The notes: generated from the sequence alone by a model not told the origin. A stretch of 64,000 bases of DNA from Achromobacter dolens (GCF_902859745.1 NZ_CADIJW010000001.1:186001-250000), one strand, 5' to 3'. Shown: positions 8,330 through 23,299, counted from the stretch's first letter. A program made the numbers and translations.

Positions 8330-9232
8330 ATGAACCTGCAAGACATGGACCTGAACCTGCTGGTCGTGTTCAACGAGCTGTGCAAGCACGGCCGGGTGTC
8401 GGCGGTGGCGCAGAACCTGGGCATTTCGCAGCCGGGGGTCAGCAACGCGCTGGGGCGGTTGCGCAAACTGCTGGGCGACGAGCTGTTTCTGCGCACCTCG
8501 CGCGGCATGGTGCCCACGCCCTATGCCGAGGCGCTGGCGCAGCCGATCGCCGATGCGCTGGCGGCGCTGCACGGCACGCTCAACGCGCGCGCCAGCTTCG
8601 ATCCGGCGCGCAGCGAGCGCGCCTTCGTCATCGGCGTCAACGACGTCGGCGAGACCTACTTCCTGCCGCGCCTGATGCGGGCGCTGGACGACGCCGCTCC
8701 CGGCGTCACCATCCGCACCGTGCGCACCACTTCGATCGACGTGAAGGACGAGATGGAGCGCGGCCGCATCGACCTGGCGATGGGTTTCCTGCCGGGCCTG
8801 AAGCACGGCTTCTTCCAGCGCCGGCTGTTCCGCCAGCCCTATGTGTGCATCTTCCGCGAGGACCATCCGCTGGCGCGCACCGGCGTGTCGGCGCGGCAGT
8901 TCCGCGCCGCCGAGCATGTCGCCATCGTGTCCGAAGGCACCGGCCACGGGGTGGTGGACCAGGTGATCGAGCAGGCCGGCATCCGCCGGCGCCTGCGGCT
9001 GACGGTGCCGCACTTCATGGCGGTGGGGCCGGTGCTGCAGGCCACCGACATGATCGCGGTGGTGCCGCGGCGCTTCGCCGATTGCGCCTGCAAGCCGTTC
9101 GGCCTGGCCACCGCGCCCTGTCCGGTGAAGATCCCGGAGTCCGTCATCAATGTGTTCTGGCACGCCCGCAACCATCGCGAGCCGGCCAACCAGTGGCTGC
9201 GGCAGGTGGTGGTGGAGCAGTTCGCGGATTAG
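8330..9232 (+). CDS. LysR-family regulator, NahR/NagR-like
   Basis: A 300-residue activator with an N-terminal winged helix (MDLNLLVVFNEL ... NLGISQPGVSNALGRLR, ~6-50) and a substrate-binding domain. Residue by residue it resembles NahR of the naphthalene plasmid NAH7: RTSRGMVPTPYAEALAQP, MGFLPGLKHGFFQRRL and SEGTGHGVVD all have direct counterparts there. NahR responds to salicylate, so salicylate or a related ortho-substituted benzoate is the likely inducer. ATG 8330 is preferred over an in-frame TTG at 8315 because of the GGAGA site upstream and the NahR-like start. It is divergent from the oxygenase operon, the classic arrangement for a LysR regulator and its target. Confidence 0.9.
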   Translation: MNLQDMDLNLLVVFNELCKHGRVSAVAQNLGISQPGVSNALGRLRKLLGDELFLRTSRGMVPTPYAEALAQPIADALAALHGTLNARASFDPARSERAFVIGVNDVGETYFLPRLMRALDDAAPGVTIRTVRTTSIDVKDEMERGRIDLAMGFLPGLKHGFFQRRLFRQPYVCIFREDHPLARTGVSARQFRAAEHVAIVSEGTGHGVVDQVIEQAGIRRRLRLTVPHFMAVGPVLQATDMIAVVPRRFADCACKPFGLATAPCPVKIPESVINVFWHARNHREPANQWLRQVVVEQFAD

Positions 9233-9266
9233 GGGGGCGCGTACTCACCGCCCGGCGCGCCGGGGT

Positions 9267-9899
9267 TCAGGTTTCGCGCAGCGTGACCGTGAACCAGCCG
9301 CGCAGGGCGTTGGACAGCCGGATTTCGTCGGCCGCGTGCAGGTCGGCCAGGGTCAGCACGCGTTCGCTGACGTTGCCGGTGTCCAGCAGTTCGGCGCGCT
9401 GCACGCCGGGCAGGCAGCCGCTGTCGACCGGCGGCGTATACCAGTCGCCATCCAGGCGCAGGTAGACGTTGCTGCGGCTGCCTTCGCACAGCTCGCCGCG
9501 TTCGTTCAGGTAGACCAGGTCGAAGATGTGCGGATGGGCCGGCAGCCATTCGATGGTCTTGGTGTACCAGGGCCGGTAGGTGGTCTTGTAGCGCAGCAGC
9601 GGTTCGGAGGAGCGCAGCGCCTCGGGCGCCAGCATGATTTCCTGCGCCGCCGGCAACGGCGGCAGCATGGCGGTCTGGATGTGGCGGCTGCCATCGCGCG
9701 CCACCAACAGGCGCAGGCGGTGCGCGCCGGGGGTGTTCAGGCTGAGCGCGGCGATCATGATGTCGCTTTGCACCGCATTGCCGCCCCAGGTGTAGCCCAG
9801 CGCCTTGCAGGAATGCTCCAGGCGGTGCAGGTGGCGCGCCAGCAGCGGCACGCGGCGCTCGGCGTCGACCAGGATGGTCTCGATCAGTTCGGGTTGCAT
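9267..9899 (-). CDS. pabC: Class IV aminotransferase, probable 4-amino-4-deoxychorismate lyase
   Basis: A PLP enzyme of 210 residues that would convert aminodeoxychorismate to p-aminobenzoate and pyruvate in folate synthesis. The candidate Schiff-base lysine is in RYKTTYR (~103), and ELCEGSRSNVYLR (~147-159) plus CLPGVQRAELL (~173-183) match the conserved fold-type IV strings (ExxxxN and the L-x-G-xxR loop). It sits 76 bp after pabB on the same strand. In related bacteria this lyase is often fused to the C-terminus of PabB; here the two are separate. A branched-chain or D-amino-acid transaminase is the alternative, but the pabB neighbour argues against that. Confidence 0.85.
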   Translation of the reverse strand: MQPELIETILVDAERRVPLLARHLHRLEHSCKALGYTWGGNAVQSDIMIAALSLNTPGAHRLRLLVARDGSRHIQTAMLPPLPAAQEIMLAPEALRSSEPLLRYKTTYRPWYTKTIEWLPAHPHIFDLVYLNERGELCEGSRSNVYLRLDGDWYTPPVDSGCLPGVQRAELLDTGNVSERVLTLADLHAADEIRLSNALRGWFTVTLRET

Positions 9900-9975
9900 G
9901 CGGGCTCCTGGTAAACGGCGGGCGAAGGAGGGCGGGGCCGGGGTCTATCCTACCCCGTGGACACGGATTGCGCAC

Positions 9976-11112
9976 TCAGGCGCGCAGGATGCGGGCTTTC
10001 CAGTGGCATTCCTGCCATTCCTCGGCCGGATCGGAGTCGTGCACGATGCCGCCGCCGACGCTGTAGACGCCATGGCCGGCCGCATCCAGCACCAGCGTGC
10101 GGATCGCCACGTTGAGCGAGAAGTCGCCGTCCGGCGCCAGCCAGCCGATGCTGCCGCAATACAGACCGCGCGGCGCGGCCTCCATTTGCCGGATGCGGCG
10201 CATGGCGGCGACCTTGGGCGCGCCGGTGATGGAGCCGCACGGGAACAGCGCGCGCAGCACGTCCTCGAGCGTGGCGCGCGGCGCCTGCGCGGACACGGTC
10301 GAGGTCATGGTCCAGACGGTGGGATAGCGTTCCAGCGAGAACAGCGCCTCGACCTTGACCGAGCCGGGCTCGGCCAGCCGGCCCAGGTCGTTGCGCAGCA
10401 GGTCGACGATCATCAGGTTCTCGGCGCGGTTCTTGTCGCTGGCCAGCAGCGCCTGGCCCAGGCGCTGGTCCTCGGCCGGGTCGGGGTGGCGCGGCGCGGT
10501 GCCCTTCATCGGCCGGGTGGTCAATCGTGCGCCGTGGCGGGTCACGAACAGCTCTGGCGAGAACGACAGCACCGTGCGCGCGCCGTCCTCGATATAGGCG
10601 CCGTGCGCCACCGGATTGCGCGCGGCGATGCGGCGATACAGCGTGGCCGCGTCGCCCTGGTATTGCACGTCGAGCGGCTGGGTGTAGTTGACCTGGTACA
10701 GCTCGCCGGCGCCGATCAGCGCGCGGATGGCCTCGATCTGGCGCACGTAGCCGGCCTCGGTCATGCGCGGCGCGGGGATGCTGAGGGCGGCCGGGGGGCT
10801 GTCGGCCGCCGGCGGGTCCCACGGCGTTTCGTCGATCTGGCGCTCGAACACCAATGCCGTCAGGCGCGCCCGGCCGTCATCATGCGGCGGCGTCCAGGGA
10901 CCGGCGGGCGCGGGCCGGGTGGCTTCGGGCAACAACCATTCGCCCAGTTCGTAGTCCAACAGCAGCGCGACCCAGTGGCCGCGCTGGCGCGCCGCGTCGA
11001 TGGCGGCCAGCGCGGGGCCGACCTCGGCCGCCGCGCGCGCCTCGATGCGGGCCAGGAAGCCGTCCAGCCGCAGCGCGCGGCCGGCCAGCCGGTCTTCAAA
11101 ACGACAATGCAT
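9976..11112 (-). CDS. pabB: Aminodeoxychorismate synthase component I
   Basis: Chorismate-binding-family enzyme that forms 4-amino-4-deoxychorismate for p-aminobenzoate and folate. At 378 residues it is the short PabB form. Conserved strings include RPMKGTAPRHPD (~203), MIVDLLRNDLGR (~243), CGSITGAPKVAAMRRI (~312) and the SLNVAIRTLVLD stretch near the C-terminus (the GSITGAPK block binds chorismate/Mg). The N-terminal tryptophan-binding-type domain is shortened. It starts 8 bp after the uvrA stop and precedes pabC, so uvrA-pabB-pabC is probably one transcript. Anthranilate synthase TrpE is less likely because TrpE is longer and the neighbour is a pabC-like lyase. Confidence 0.9.
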   Translation of the reverse strand: MHCRFEDRLAGRALRLDGFLARIEARAAAEVGPALAAIDAARQRGHWVALLLDYELGEWLLPEATRPAPAGPWTPPHDDGRARLTALVFERQIDETPWDPPAADSPPAALSIPAPRMTEAGYVRQIEAIRALIGAGELYQVNYTQPLDVQYQGDAATLYRRIAARNPVAHGAYIEDGARTVLSFSPELFVTRHGARLTTRPMKGTAPRHPDPAEDQRLGQALLASDKNRAENLMIVDLLRNDLGRLAEPGSVKVEALFSLERYPTVWTMTSTVSAQAPRATLEDVLRALFPCGSITGAPKVAAMRRIRQMEAAPRGLYCGSIGWLAPDGDFSLNVAIRTLVLDAAGHGVYSVGGGIVHDSDPAEEWQECHWKARILRA

Positions 11113-11120
11113 GACTCTCT

Positions 11121-16880
<5,760 letters not shown>

Positions 16881-17123
16881 GGACGGTATCGTAGCCTGAG
16901 GGAGGGGGCGGCCCCGGACGACGGCCAATGGCTGGTTCCGGGCGCGGCGATGTGGAATAATTGCCTATATCGTGAGGCATGTGTCCACAATGTGGTCAAA
17001 CATGCGCGACGAAGCTGTACAAATAAACAGTATCGCAGATTCGTCTGAAATTGGCGCGGTTTGCCGAGTGCTTTCCGCGGGCGCGTTGTTAACGCAGGGC
17101 ATCTACCCGAGGTGGGGGCGGTT
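16881..17123. promoter_or_regulatory. Divergent promoter region uvrA / IclR-eda-kdgK, with dyad
   Basis: A 243-bp region between divergent genes, with an AT-richer middle (16950-17050). A perfect 11-bp dyad CCACAATGTGG lies at 16985-16995, nested in a looser one (CATGT ... ACATG, 16978-17004). Its place upstream of an IclR-family gene makes it a candidate autoregulatory operator. No LexA box (CTG-N10-CAG) was obvious for uvrA. Confidence 0.35.
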
Positions 17124-17903
17124 GTGTCGGAATCCAAGGTGGCGGGCGCGGCCGCGTTCGCCAAGTTCATGACGGTGTTGCAGGCGGTGGCGGACGCGCC
17201 GCGGCCGCCCACGGCGGCGGCGCTGGCGCGCAGCAGCGGCTATCCGCGGCCGACCGTCTATCGCATCGTGGCGGCGCTGGCCGAGCAGGGCATGGTGGCC
17301 GAAGCCGACGGCGCCTATCGCCTCGGGCCGCGCCTCCTGGCCCTGGCCAGCCGCGCCTGGTCGCAGTTCGACCTGCGCGCCGCGCTGGCGGCCGACCTGC
17401 AGGCGCTGCGCGACGCCACCGGCGAGACCGTGCACCTGGCGGTGCCGGCCGGCACCGAAATGATCTATATCGACAAGCTTGAAAGTCCGGGCCCGGTGCG
17501 CATGGCCTCGCGCGTGGGCGCGGCGGTGGCGCTGCATTCGAGCGCGGTCGGCAAGGCCTACCTGGCCGCGCTGGACGAGCCGGCGCGCGAACATCTGCTG
17601 CGCGACCTGCCGCTGGAATCGCGCATGCCCGGCACCGTGGCGAGCCTGCCCGCGCTGCGCGCGGCGCTGGCCGAGACGGCGGCGCGCGGCTACGCGCTGG
17701 ACAACGAGGAAAACGAGCCCGGCATCGTCTGCTATGGCGTGGCGCTGCGCGATGCCGGCGGCCAGCCGGTCGCATGCGTCAGCGTCAGCACGCTGATGTT
17801 CCGGCGCAGTGACGATCCGCAATCGGCCTATATCGAACCCCTGCTGCGGCTGCGCGATGCGGCCGCCGCCAAACTCGCCGTGCTGCCATCCGGCGGCGCC
17901 TGA
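17124..17903 (+). CDS. IclR-family transcriptional regulator of the KDG genes
   Basis: A 259-residue regulator with an N-terminal winged helix (AAALARSSGYPRPTVYRIVAALAEQGM, split here as ~30-56) and an IclR effector domain (~70-255), which in this family binds small organic acids. The GTG at 17124 is preferred: a GAGGTG-like ribosome site lies at 17109-17114, and the residues encoded before it have no family resemblance. An ATG at 17061 would give a 280-residue form. It is followed after 24 bp by eda and kdgK, so it most likely controls 2-keto-3-deoxygluconate catabolism and may respond to KDG or KDPG, like KdgR proteins. That ligand is inference. Confidence 0.85.
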   Translation: MSESKVAGAAAFAKFMTVLQAVADAPRPPTAAALARSSGYPRPTVYRIVAALAEQGMVAEADGAYRLGPRLLALASRAWSQFDLRAALAADLQALRDATGETVHLAVPAGTEMIYIDKLESPGPVRMASRVGAAVALHSSAVGKAYLAALDEPAREHLLRDLPLESRMPGTVASLPALRAALAETAARGYALDNEENEPGIVCYGVALRDAGGQPVACVSVSTLMFRRSDDPQSAYIEPLLRLRDAAAAKLAVLPSGGA

Positions 17904-17927
17904 ACGATCCATCCCGAAAGGAATGCC

Positions 17928-18572
17928 ATGACCGCTGCTCCCCGTGCCTCGAAACTCGACGCCTTGCTCGCCGCCCGGGTCGTGCCCGTGCTGCGCTACC
18001 AGGATGCCGCCACGGCGGCCTACGCCGCCGAGGTGGCCGTGGCCGCCGGCTGCACCACGCTGGAACTGACCTGGACCATTCCGGGCGTGACCGACCTGGT
18101 GCGCGCGCTGCGCGACAAGCACGGCCCCGCGCTGCTGCTGGGCGTGGGCACGGTGCTGGATGAAACCCAGGCGCGCGAGGCCCTGGTGGCCGGCGCCGAC
18201 TTCCTGGTGTCGCCGGCACTGGCCACCGAGATCGTCGACCTGGCGCATGCCGCCGACGCCCTCTGCCTGCTGGGCGCCTTCACGCCCACCGAGGTGCTGG
18301 CCGCGCGCCGCGCTGGCGTCGATGTGGTCAAGGTGTTCCCGGCCGACACCGGCGGCCCCAAGCATCTGGCGGCGCTGAAATCGGTGTATCCGGACACGGT
18401 GTTCTGCCCCACCGGCGGCGTCACCGCCGAAAACATGGCCGCGTATTTCGCCGCCGGCGCGGGCCTGGTCGGCATCGGCAGCAACCTCTACGACAAGGCC
18501 GCCTTCGCCGCGCGCGACACCGCCGCGCTGGTGGCCCAGATCACCCGCACCCGCGAGGCCGCCCATGGCTGA
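17928..18572 (+). CDS. eda: 2-dehydro-3-deoxyphosphogluconate aldolase (KDPG/KHG aldolase)
   Basis: A class I aldolase of 214 residues cleaving KDPG to pyruvate and glyceraldehyde-3-phosphate, the last step of the Entner-Doudoroff route and of hexuronate degradation. The Schiff-base lysine K135 sits in VVKVFPAD and the catalytic glutamate E46 in TTLELTWT; the phosphate loop GGVTAENM and GIGSNLYD follow. Length matches the family. It overlaps kdgK by 8 bp, so kinase and aldolase are co-translated and together take KDG through KDPG to central metabolism. Confidence 0.93.
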   Translation: MTAAPRASKLDALLAARVVPVLRYQDAATAAYAAEVAVAAGCTTLELTWTIPGVTDLVRALRDKHGPALLLGVGTVLDETQAREALVAGADFLVSPALATEIVDLAHAADALCLLGAFTPTEVLAARRAGVDVVKVFPADTGGPKHLAALKSVYPDTVFCPTGGVTAENMAAYFAAGAGLVGIGSNLYDKAAFAARDTAALVAQITRTREAAHG

Positions 18573-19488
18573 TTTCGATATCGTCGCGCTGGGCGAACCG
18601 CTGGTCGAACTGAACCAGACCAGCCAGGACCAGCGCCAATACTTGCAAGGCTTTGGCGGCGACACCTCCAACGCCGTCATCGCCGCCGCCCGCCAGGGCG
18701 CGCGCTGCGCCTACCTGACGCGCGTCGGCGATGACGCCTTCGGCGCGCAGTTCCTGGCCTTGTGGCGCGACGAGGGCGTGGACACCTCGGGCGTCGAGGT
18801 CGACGCCACTGCGCACACCGGCCTGTACTTCGTGCAGCACGGCCCCGACGGCCACGCCTTCAGTTACCTGCGCCGCGGCTCGGCCGCCAGCCTGATGACG
18901 CCCGCCAGCCTCGACGGCGGGCTGATCGAACGCGCCCGGTTCCTGCACGTCTCCGGCATCAGCCTGGCGATCAGCACCAGCGCCTGCGACACCGTCTTCG
19001 CCGCCATCGCCCGCGCCCGCGCGGCCGGCGTGCAGGTCAGCCTGGATTCGAACCTGCGGCTGCGCCTGTGGCCGCTGGACCGCGCCCGCGCCGTGCTGCG
19101 CGAAGCGCTGTGCCACGCCGACCTGTTCCTGCCGAGCATGGACGACATGCAGCACCTGACCGACAACGACGACCCCGAACGCACCCTCGACTGGATCCGC
19201 GACGCCGGCGCGACCGGCGTGGTGGTGCTGAAGCTGGGCAAGGACGGCTCCATCATCGACGACGGCAAGACCCGCGCGCCGGTGGCGGCATTGCGCGTGG
19301 ATGCGGTGGACGCCACCGGCGCCGGCGACTGCTTCGCTGGCAGCCTGCTGGCGCGCCGCTGCCAGGGCGACGACTGGGCCGCCGCGGTGCGCTACGCCAA
19401 CGTGGCGGCGGCGCTGTCGACGCTGGGCTATGGCGCGGTCGACCCGTTGCCCCGCGCCGAGCAGGTGCTGGCGAAGCTGCGGACCTGA
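18565..19488 (+). CDS. kdgK: 2-keto-3-deoxygluconate kinase (PfkB family)
   Basis: A 307-residue ribokinase-family kinase that would phosphorylate 2-keto-3-deoxygluconate to KDPG, the substrate of the aldolase just upstream. The glycine-rich substrate loop GFGGDTSNAVIAAARQG (~30-46) and the anion-hole/catalytic motif DATGAGDCF with the base D255 are intact. Overlap of 8 bp with eda and the shared IclR regulator support the substrate call; otherwise PfkB enzymes are hard to separate by sequence. A clear terminator follows at 19532-19568. Confidence 0.9.
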   Translation: MADFDIVALGEPLVELNQTSQDQRQYLQGFGGDTSNAVIAAARQGARCAYLTRVGDDAFGAQFLALWRDEGVDTSGVEVDATAHTGLYFVQHGPDGHAFSYLRRGSAASLMTPASLDGGLIERARFLHVSGISLAISTSACDTVFAAIARARAAGVQVSLDSNLRLRLWPLDRARAVLREALCHADLFLPSMDDMQHLTDNDDPERTLDWIRDAGATGVVVLKLGKDGSIIDDGKTRAPVAALRVDAVDATGAGDCFAGSLLARRCQGDDWAAAVRYANVAAALSTLGYGAVDPLPRAEQVLAKLRT

Positions 19489-19531
19489 GGCTGGGGCGTC
19501 CCGACAGCCGGCGCCAACGGCCGCCCCAAAC

Positions 19532-19568
19532 AAAAATCCCCGCCGGTTCGCACTAGCGGGGATTTTTT
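19532..19568. terminator. Bidirectional intrinsic terminator after kdgK
   Basis: A 9-bp perfect stem AATCCCCGC (19535-19543) / GCGGGGATT (19556-19564) is preceded by a run of A and followed by a run of T, so it can terminate kdgK on the plus strand and the small gene at 19613-19741 on the minus strand. Confidence 0.85.
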
Positions 19569-19612
19569 CGATCGGGCCGCACGCCAGGAATCTGGCGCGG
19601 CCGGCGGGTCAT

Positions 19613-19741
19613 TTAGACGCGCTTGATCTTTTCCAGCATCTTGAACACACCCTTGGGCGACTTGACGAACAAGCGCTTGAAGGCCTTGCCCAGGCAACGG
19701 CGTTCCAGGGTGTTGCGACGCACGCGTTTGCGTTCAGCCAT
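19613..19741 (-). CDS. Very basic 42-residue protein, unknown
   Basis: A short frame supported by a strong ribosome binding site (ACAGGAGAA, about 5 bp before the ATG at 19741), a shared terminator just downstream and a start-to-stop frame of 43 codons. The product begins MAERKRVRRNTLERRC and ends in MLEKIKRV. About a third of residues are Lys or Arg, with one cysteine (residue 16), so it may bind nucleic acid or the ribosome. It does not match the ribosomal proteins L34, L36 or S21 as I remember them. No function assigned. The upstream 650 bp contain no gene but hold a long structured repeat. Confidence 0.6.
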   Translation of the reverse strand: MAERKRVRRNTLERRCLGKAFKRLFVKSPKGVFKMLEKIKRV

Positions 19742-20070
19742 GTTGATTCTCCTGTTGAATTTGCGGAAATCGAATTAGCGGGGCGAAGCCGCCTTCAAGC
19801 TTGGCTTGCGGGTGTCTTCGACCCGGCCGCACAACCGGAAACTGGGCTGGCGGGGAAATTGGGTAACTCGGCATTCTAGCCTGAAAGTGGCTAGGGCGCC
19901 AATTTGGGGGAGGCTTGCCTGGAGACCCGGGAACGAAAAAAATAGGGACGCATTTGGCTTGGTAAGCCCCCTTTCGGTCCGCTCCGTGTGCAGGATGCAT
20001 CGACAGGCCAGCTAATTGGCCCCTTCGCACACGCGAGAGCGCCATCATCCCGACGCAAGACGCCGCGTAA

Positions 20071-20358
20071 GCCTCAAAAGGCCGCCCGCGCGGCCGGTTT
20101 GAGGCGGACCCCGCAAGATCCTCCGCTCCACTCCTGATAGTCACCAGCACGCCAAGCAAGCCGACCGCCCCAACGCCCTAGGCCAAGTCTCATCGTGAGC
20201 GCGTGGCGGGATCGGCGGGGGATGGCGGGGCGTGTAGATGCGCCCGACGGAAACCGAAGGGAGCCGAAGGCGTACGAGGTTGAGGCAGGGGTAGTCCGGA
20301 GCGAAGGCTCCGGACCGCAATCGGAGCCCCGCCATCCCCCGCCGATCCCGCCACGCGC
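20071..20358 (-). repeat. Composite structured repeat, copy A (33-bp inverted arms plus hairpin)
   Basis: Fills much of the gene-free stretch 19742-20393. Read on the minus strand it has a 33-bp arm (20326-20358), a 94-bp spacer, the exactly complementary 33-bp arm (20199-20231), a 93-bp linker and a 35-bp hairpin (20071-20105). The spacer contains a 9-bp stem GTCCGGAGC/GCTCCGGAC with a 4-base loop (20294-20315). The terminal hairpin has outer arms GCCTCAAA/TTTGAGGC around a palindromic core GGCCGC-N4-GCGGCC. Copy B (46640-46927) has identical segment lengths. The element starts 36 bp after the LysR stop codon and is in sense with that gene. The rest of the gap shows nothing else I can name. 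Confidence 0.85.
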
Positions 20359-20393
20359 GGCGCAAGAACCCCGCATCGTCCAGAAAAAAACGA

Positions 20394-21359
20394 CTACTCA
20401 GCCGGCCCCAACTTAGGCCGAATGAAATCCATGAACGCCCGCGTCTTGGCCGGTTGAATACTCGACGGATACACCACGTAGATAGAAATGGGATCCACCG
20501 ACCACCCCGGCAACACCCGCCGCAACGAATTGCGCTTGATGATCGGATCCAGCGCCTGGCAATGCGGCATCCGCGTGATCGCCAGATCCAGCCCCGCCAG
20601 CGTCCCCGCGATGCTCATGTTGTTTGCCGCCAGATGCCCCTTCACCGGCACCTGCTCGCTCACCCGCCCATTGTGCAGCGTCCAGTGCGAATGGGCGTCG
20701 TCGATCGTCGTGCGCAGGCATTGATGCTGCGTCAGGTCCGACGGCGTCTTCGGTTCCCCGAAACGTTCCAGATAGCGGTCCGACGCATAAAGATAGTTGT
20801 TCAGCGCCACCAGTTCCTGCACCACCGCGCCGTCGCTGCGGGGCGCCGGCGCAGCGCCATTGCCATTGCCGTGGTCGGCGTTCGTCACCGGATAGTCGCT
20901 GTTGCGGCCGAAACGCAGCACGATGTCGAACGGCGTGCCCTGGGCGTCCGACGCCGTCATCATGCTCAGGTCGAACTCGCACTCCACCTCGGGATAGCGG
21001 TCCGTGAAATCGTTGATCGTTTCCGGCAGCAGCCAGATCGCCAGACTGTAGGGCATAGACACCCGCAGATTGCCCGAGGGGCCGCCCGATAGCGCCTGCA
21101 ACTGTTCGTGCGCCAGGCGGGCCTCGTCGATCAGGCCCTGGCAGCGGCTCATGTAGGCCGCGCCGGCTTCCGTCAGGTCCAGGCGGCGGGTGTTGCGGTT
21201 GATGAGGCGCAGGCCGATCGCGCGTTCCAGCTCGTTGATACGGCGCGACAGCGTCGAGGTGGGCATGTTCAGCGCCCGGGCGGCCAGGCTGAAGCTCTTG
21301 CGCTTGGCCACTTCTACAAACAGGGCGATGTCGTTGAGCTGGACGGTCGGGGCTTCCAT
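20394..21359 (-). CDS. LysR-family transcriptional regulator, target unknown
   Basis: A 321-residue LysR protein. The N-terminal winged helix (NDIALFVEVAKRKSFSLAARAL, then MPTSTLSRRINELERAIG, split here; ~9-50) has the TSTLSRRI pattern of the CrgA/DsdC-like subgroup rather than the more common QPAVS. The C-terminal effector domain is of normal length, apart from a Gly/Asn/Pro-rich insertion near 165-180 (NGNGAAPAPRSDG). The gene is divergent from a glycosyltransferase across 223 bp in which I see no clear operator, and its 3' side faces repeat copy A. A partner gene cannot be named with confidence. Confidence 0.85.
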   Translation of the reverse strand: MEAPTVQLNDIALFVEVAKRKSFSLAARALNMPTSTLSRRINELERAIGLRLINRNTRRLDLTEAGAAYMSRCQGLIDEARLAHEQLQALSGGPSGNLRVSMPYSLAIWLLPETINDFTDRYPEVECEFDLSMMTASDAQGTPFDIVLRFGRNSDYPVTNADHGNGNGAAPAPRSDGAVVQELVALNNYLYASDRYLERFGEPKTPSDLTQHQCLRTTIDDAHSHWTLHNGRVSEQVPVKGHLAANNMSIAGTLAGLDLAITRMPHCQALDPIIKRNSLRRVLPGWSVDPISIYVVYPSSIQPAKTRAFMDFIRPKLGPAE

Positions 21360-21582
21360 AGGCGTTCCGGTGTGGGCCGCCCGAGTTTACGCCACTCCGG
21401 CGCGAGTCCCAACGTCGGCGCCGCGGACCAGAATCAGTCCGAGAATCCGCGCCTTGTCAGATTTGATTGCAAATTTGCATGCCATGCCATCAGTTGCCGC
21501 GGGCATATCCCCTAAACTTCAGGCGAACACACCATACCAAGACCGCAGCGGTTATCCGGAATCGCCAAGGGGCCCAGTTCGC

Positions 21583-22518
21583 ATGATCGATACGCCGACG
21601 TTTTTCACCGTCCTGACGCCCACCTACAACCGGGCGGGGACGTTGCACAGGGTGTACGAATCCCTATCCCGCCAGACATTCCGGGATTTCGAGTGGGTGA
21701 TCGTGGACGATGGCTCCACCGACAATACCCACGAAGCCGTGCTCGACTGGCAGCAGCGGGCCCGTTTCCCCATTCGCTACATCTGGCAGAACAACCAGCA
21801 TAAGAAAACCGCCTTCAACCGGGGCGTGCGCGAGGCGCATGGCCAGTTGATCGTGGCGCTCGACAGCGACGACGAGATGCCGCCCGAGGCGCTGGCGACG
21901 TTCAAGGCGGCGTGGGAGGCCATCCCGCCGGCGCGGCGCGATTCCTACGTGGCGGTGACCGGCCTGTGCGCCCGGCCCGACGGCAGCATCGTGGGCGACC
22001 GCTATCCGCAGGACGTGTTCGACAGCACGGCGGTGGACGTGTATTTCCGCTACCGCATCAAGGGCGAGAAATTCGGTTGCATGCGCACCGACGTCCTCAA
22101 GAAGTATCCGTTTCCGGAAAACGTGGCGGGGTTCGTGCCCGAGAGCCTGGTGTGGTGGGCGATCGCGCGGGCCGGTTACCTCAGCCGCTTCATCAATCAA
22201 GTGGTGCGCACCTACCACGACACGCCGGGCGGCCTGAGCCAGAGCACGACGTCGGTGGCCAACAACGCCCAGGGCCTGTACCTGCTGGCCTGGGACATGC
22301 TGCAGCACCACCTGGAATTCTTCCGCTTTCGGCCGCGCGAATTCATCATGGCCGCGGCCCGTTATACGCGCTTCCGGCTGCATCTGAAGCACTCCGGCGT
22401 GCCCACGGCGCTGCAGGCCTATCGCCTGACAAACCCATGGGCACGCCTGATGGTGGGCGTGATGTGGCCGTTGGGCTATGCGCTGTACCGCCGCGACCGG
22501 CGGCGCGGCGTGGCATGA
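21583..22518 (+). CDS. Family 2 glycosyltransferase
   Basis: A 311-residue GT-A fold transferase, probably inverting and UDP-sugar dependent. The N-terminal TPTYNRAGTLHRVYESL (~10-26), VIVDDGSTDNT (~38-48) and the DxD-type metal site LDSDDEMPPEA (~90-100) are all present. The acceptor domain (~115-300) is less conserved; a hydrophobic stretch near 285-298 might be membrane-associated. A much longer open frame begins at 21190, but its extra part overlaps the LysR gene antisense and has no family resemblance, so ATG 21583 is chosen. It stands alone, with no other polysaccharide genes nearby, so the sugar and acceptor are unknown. Confidence 0.85.
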   Translation: MIDTPTFFTVLTPTYNRAGTLHRVYESLSRQTFRDFEWVIVDDGSTDNTHEAVLDWQQRARFPIRYIWQNNQHKKTAFNRGVREAHGQLIVALDSDDEMPPEALATFKAAWEAIPPARRDSYVAVTGLCARPDGSIVGDRYPQDVFDSTAVDVYFRYRIKGEKFGCMRTDVLKKYPFPENVAGFVPESLVWWAIARAGYLSRFINQVVRTYHDTPGGLSQSTTSVANNAQGLYLLAWDMLQHHLEFFRFRPREFIMAAARYTRFRLHLKHSGVPTALQAYRLTNPWARLMVGVMWPLGYALYRRDRRRGVA

Positions 22519-22520
22519 GG

Positions 22521-22547
22521 GGCGGCCGGGCGTTCACCCGGGCCGCC
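22521..22547. terminator. Hairpin between convergent genes (possible terminator)
   Basis: A strong stem GGCGGCCGGG / CCCGGGCCGCC with one bulged base and a 6-base loop occupies nearly the whole 37-bp gap between the glycosyltransferase and livF, which converge here. No T-run follows, so intrinsic termination is uncertain. Confidence 0.4.
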
Positions 22548-22555
22548 ATGCGAGG

Positions 22556-23298
<743 letters not shown>

Positions 23299-23299
<1 letters not shown>

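Noticed and set aside
20071-20358. Composite repeat as an insertion sequence or MITE
   Set aside because: No transposase, no target-site duplication noticed, and arms that differ between copies; a mobile non-autonomous element would normally keep its terminal repeats constant.
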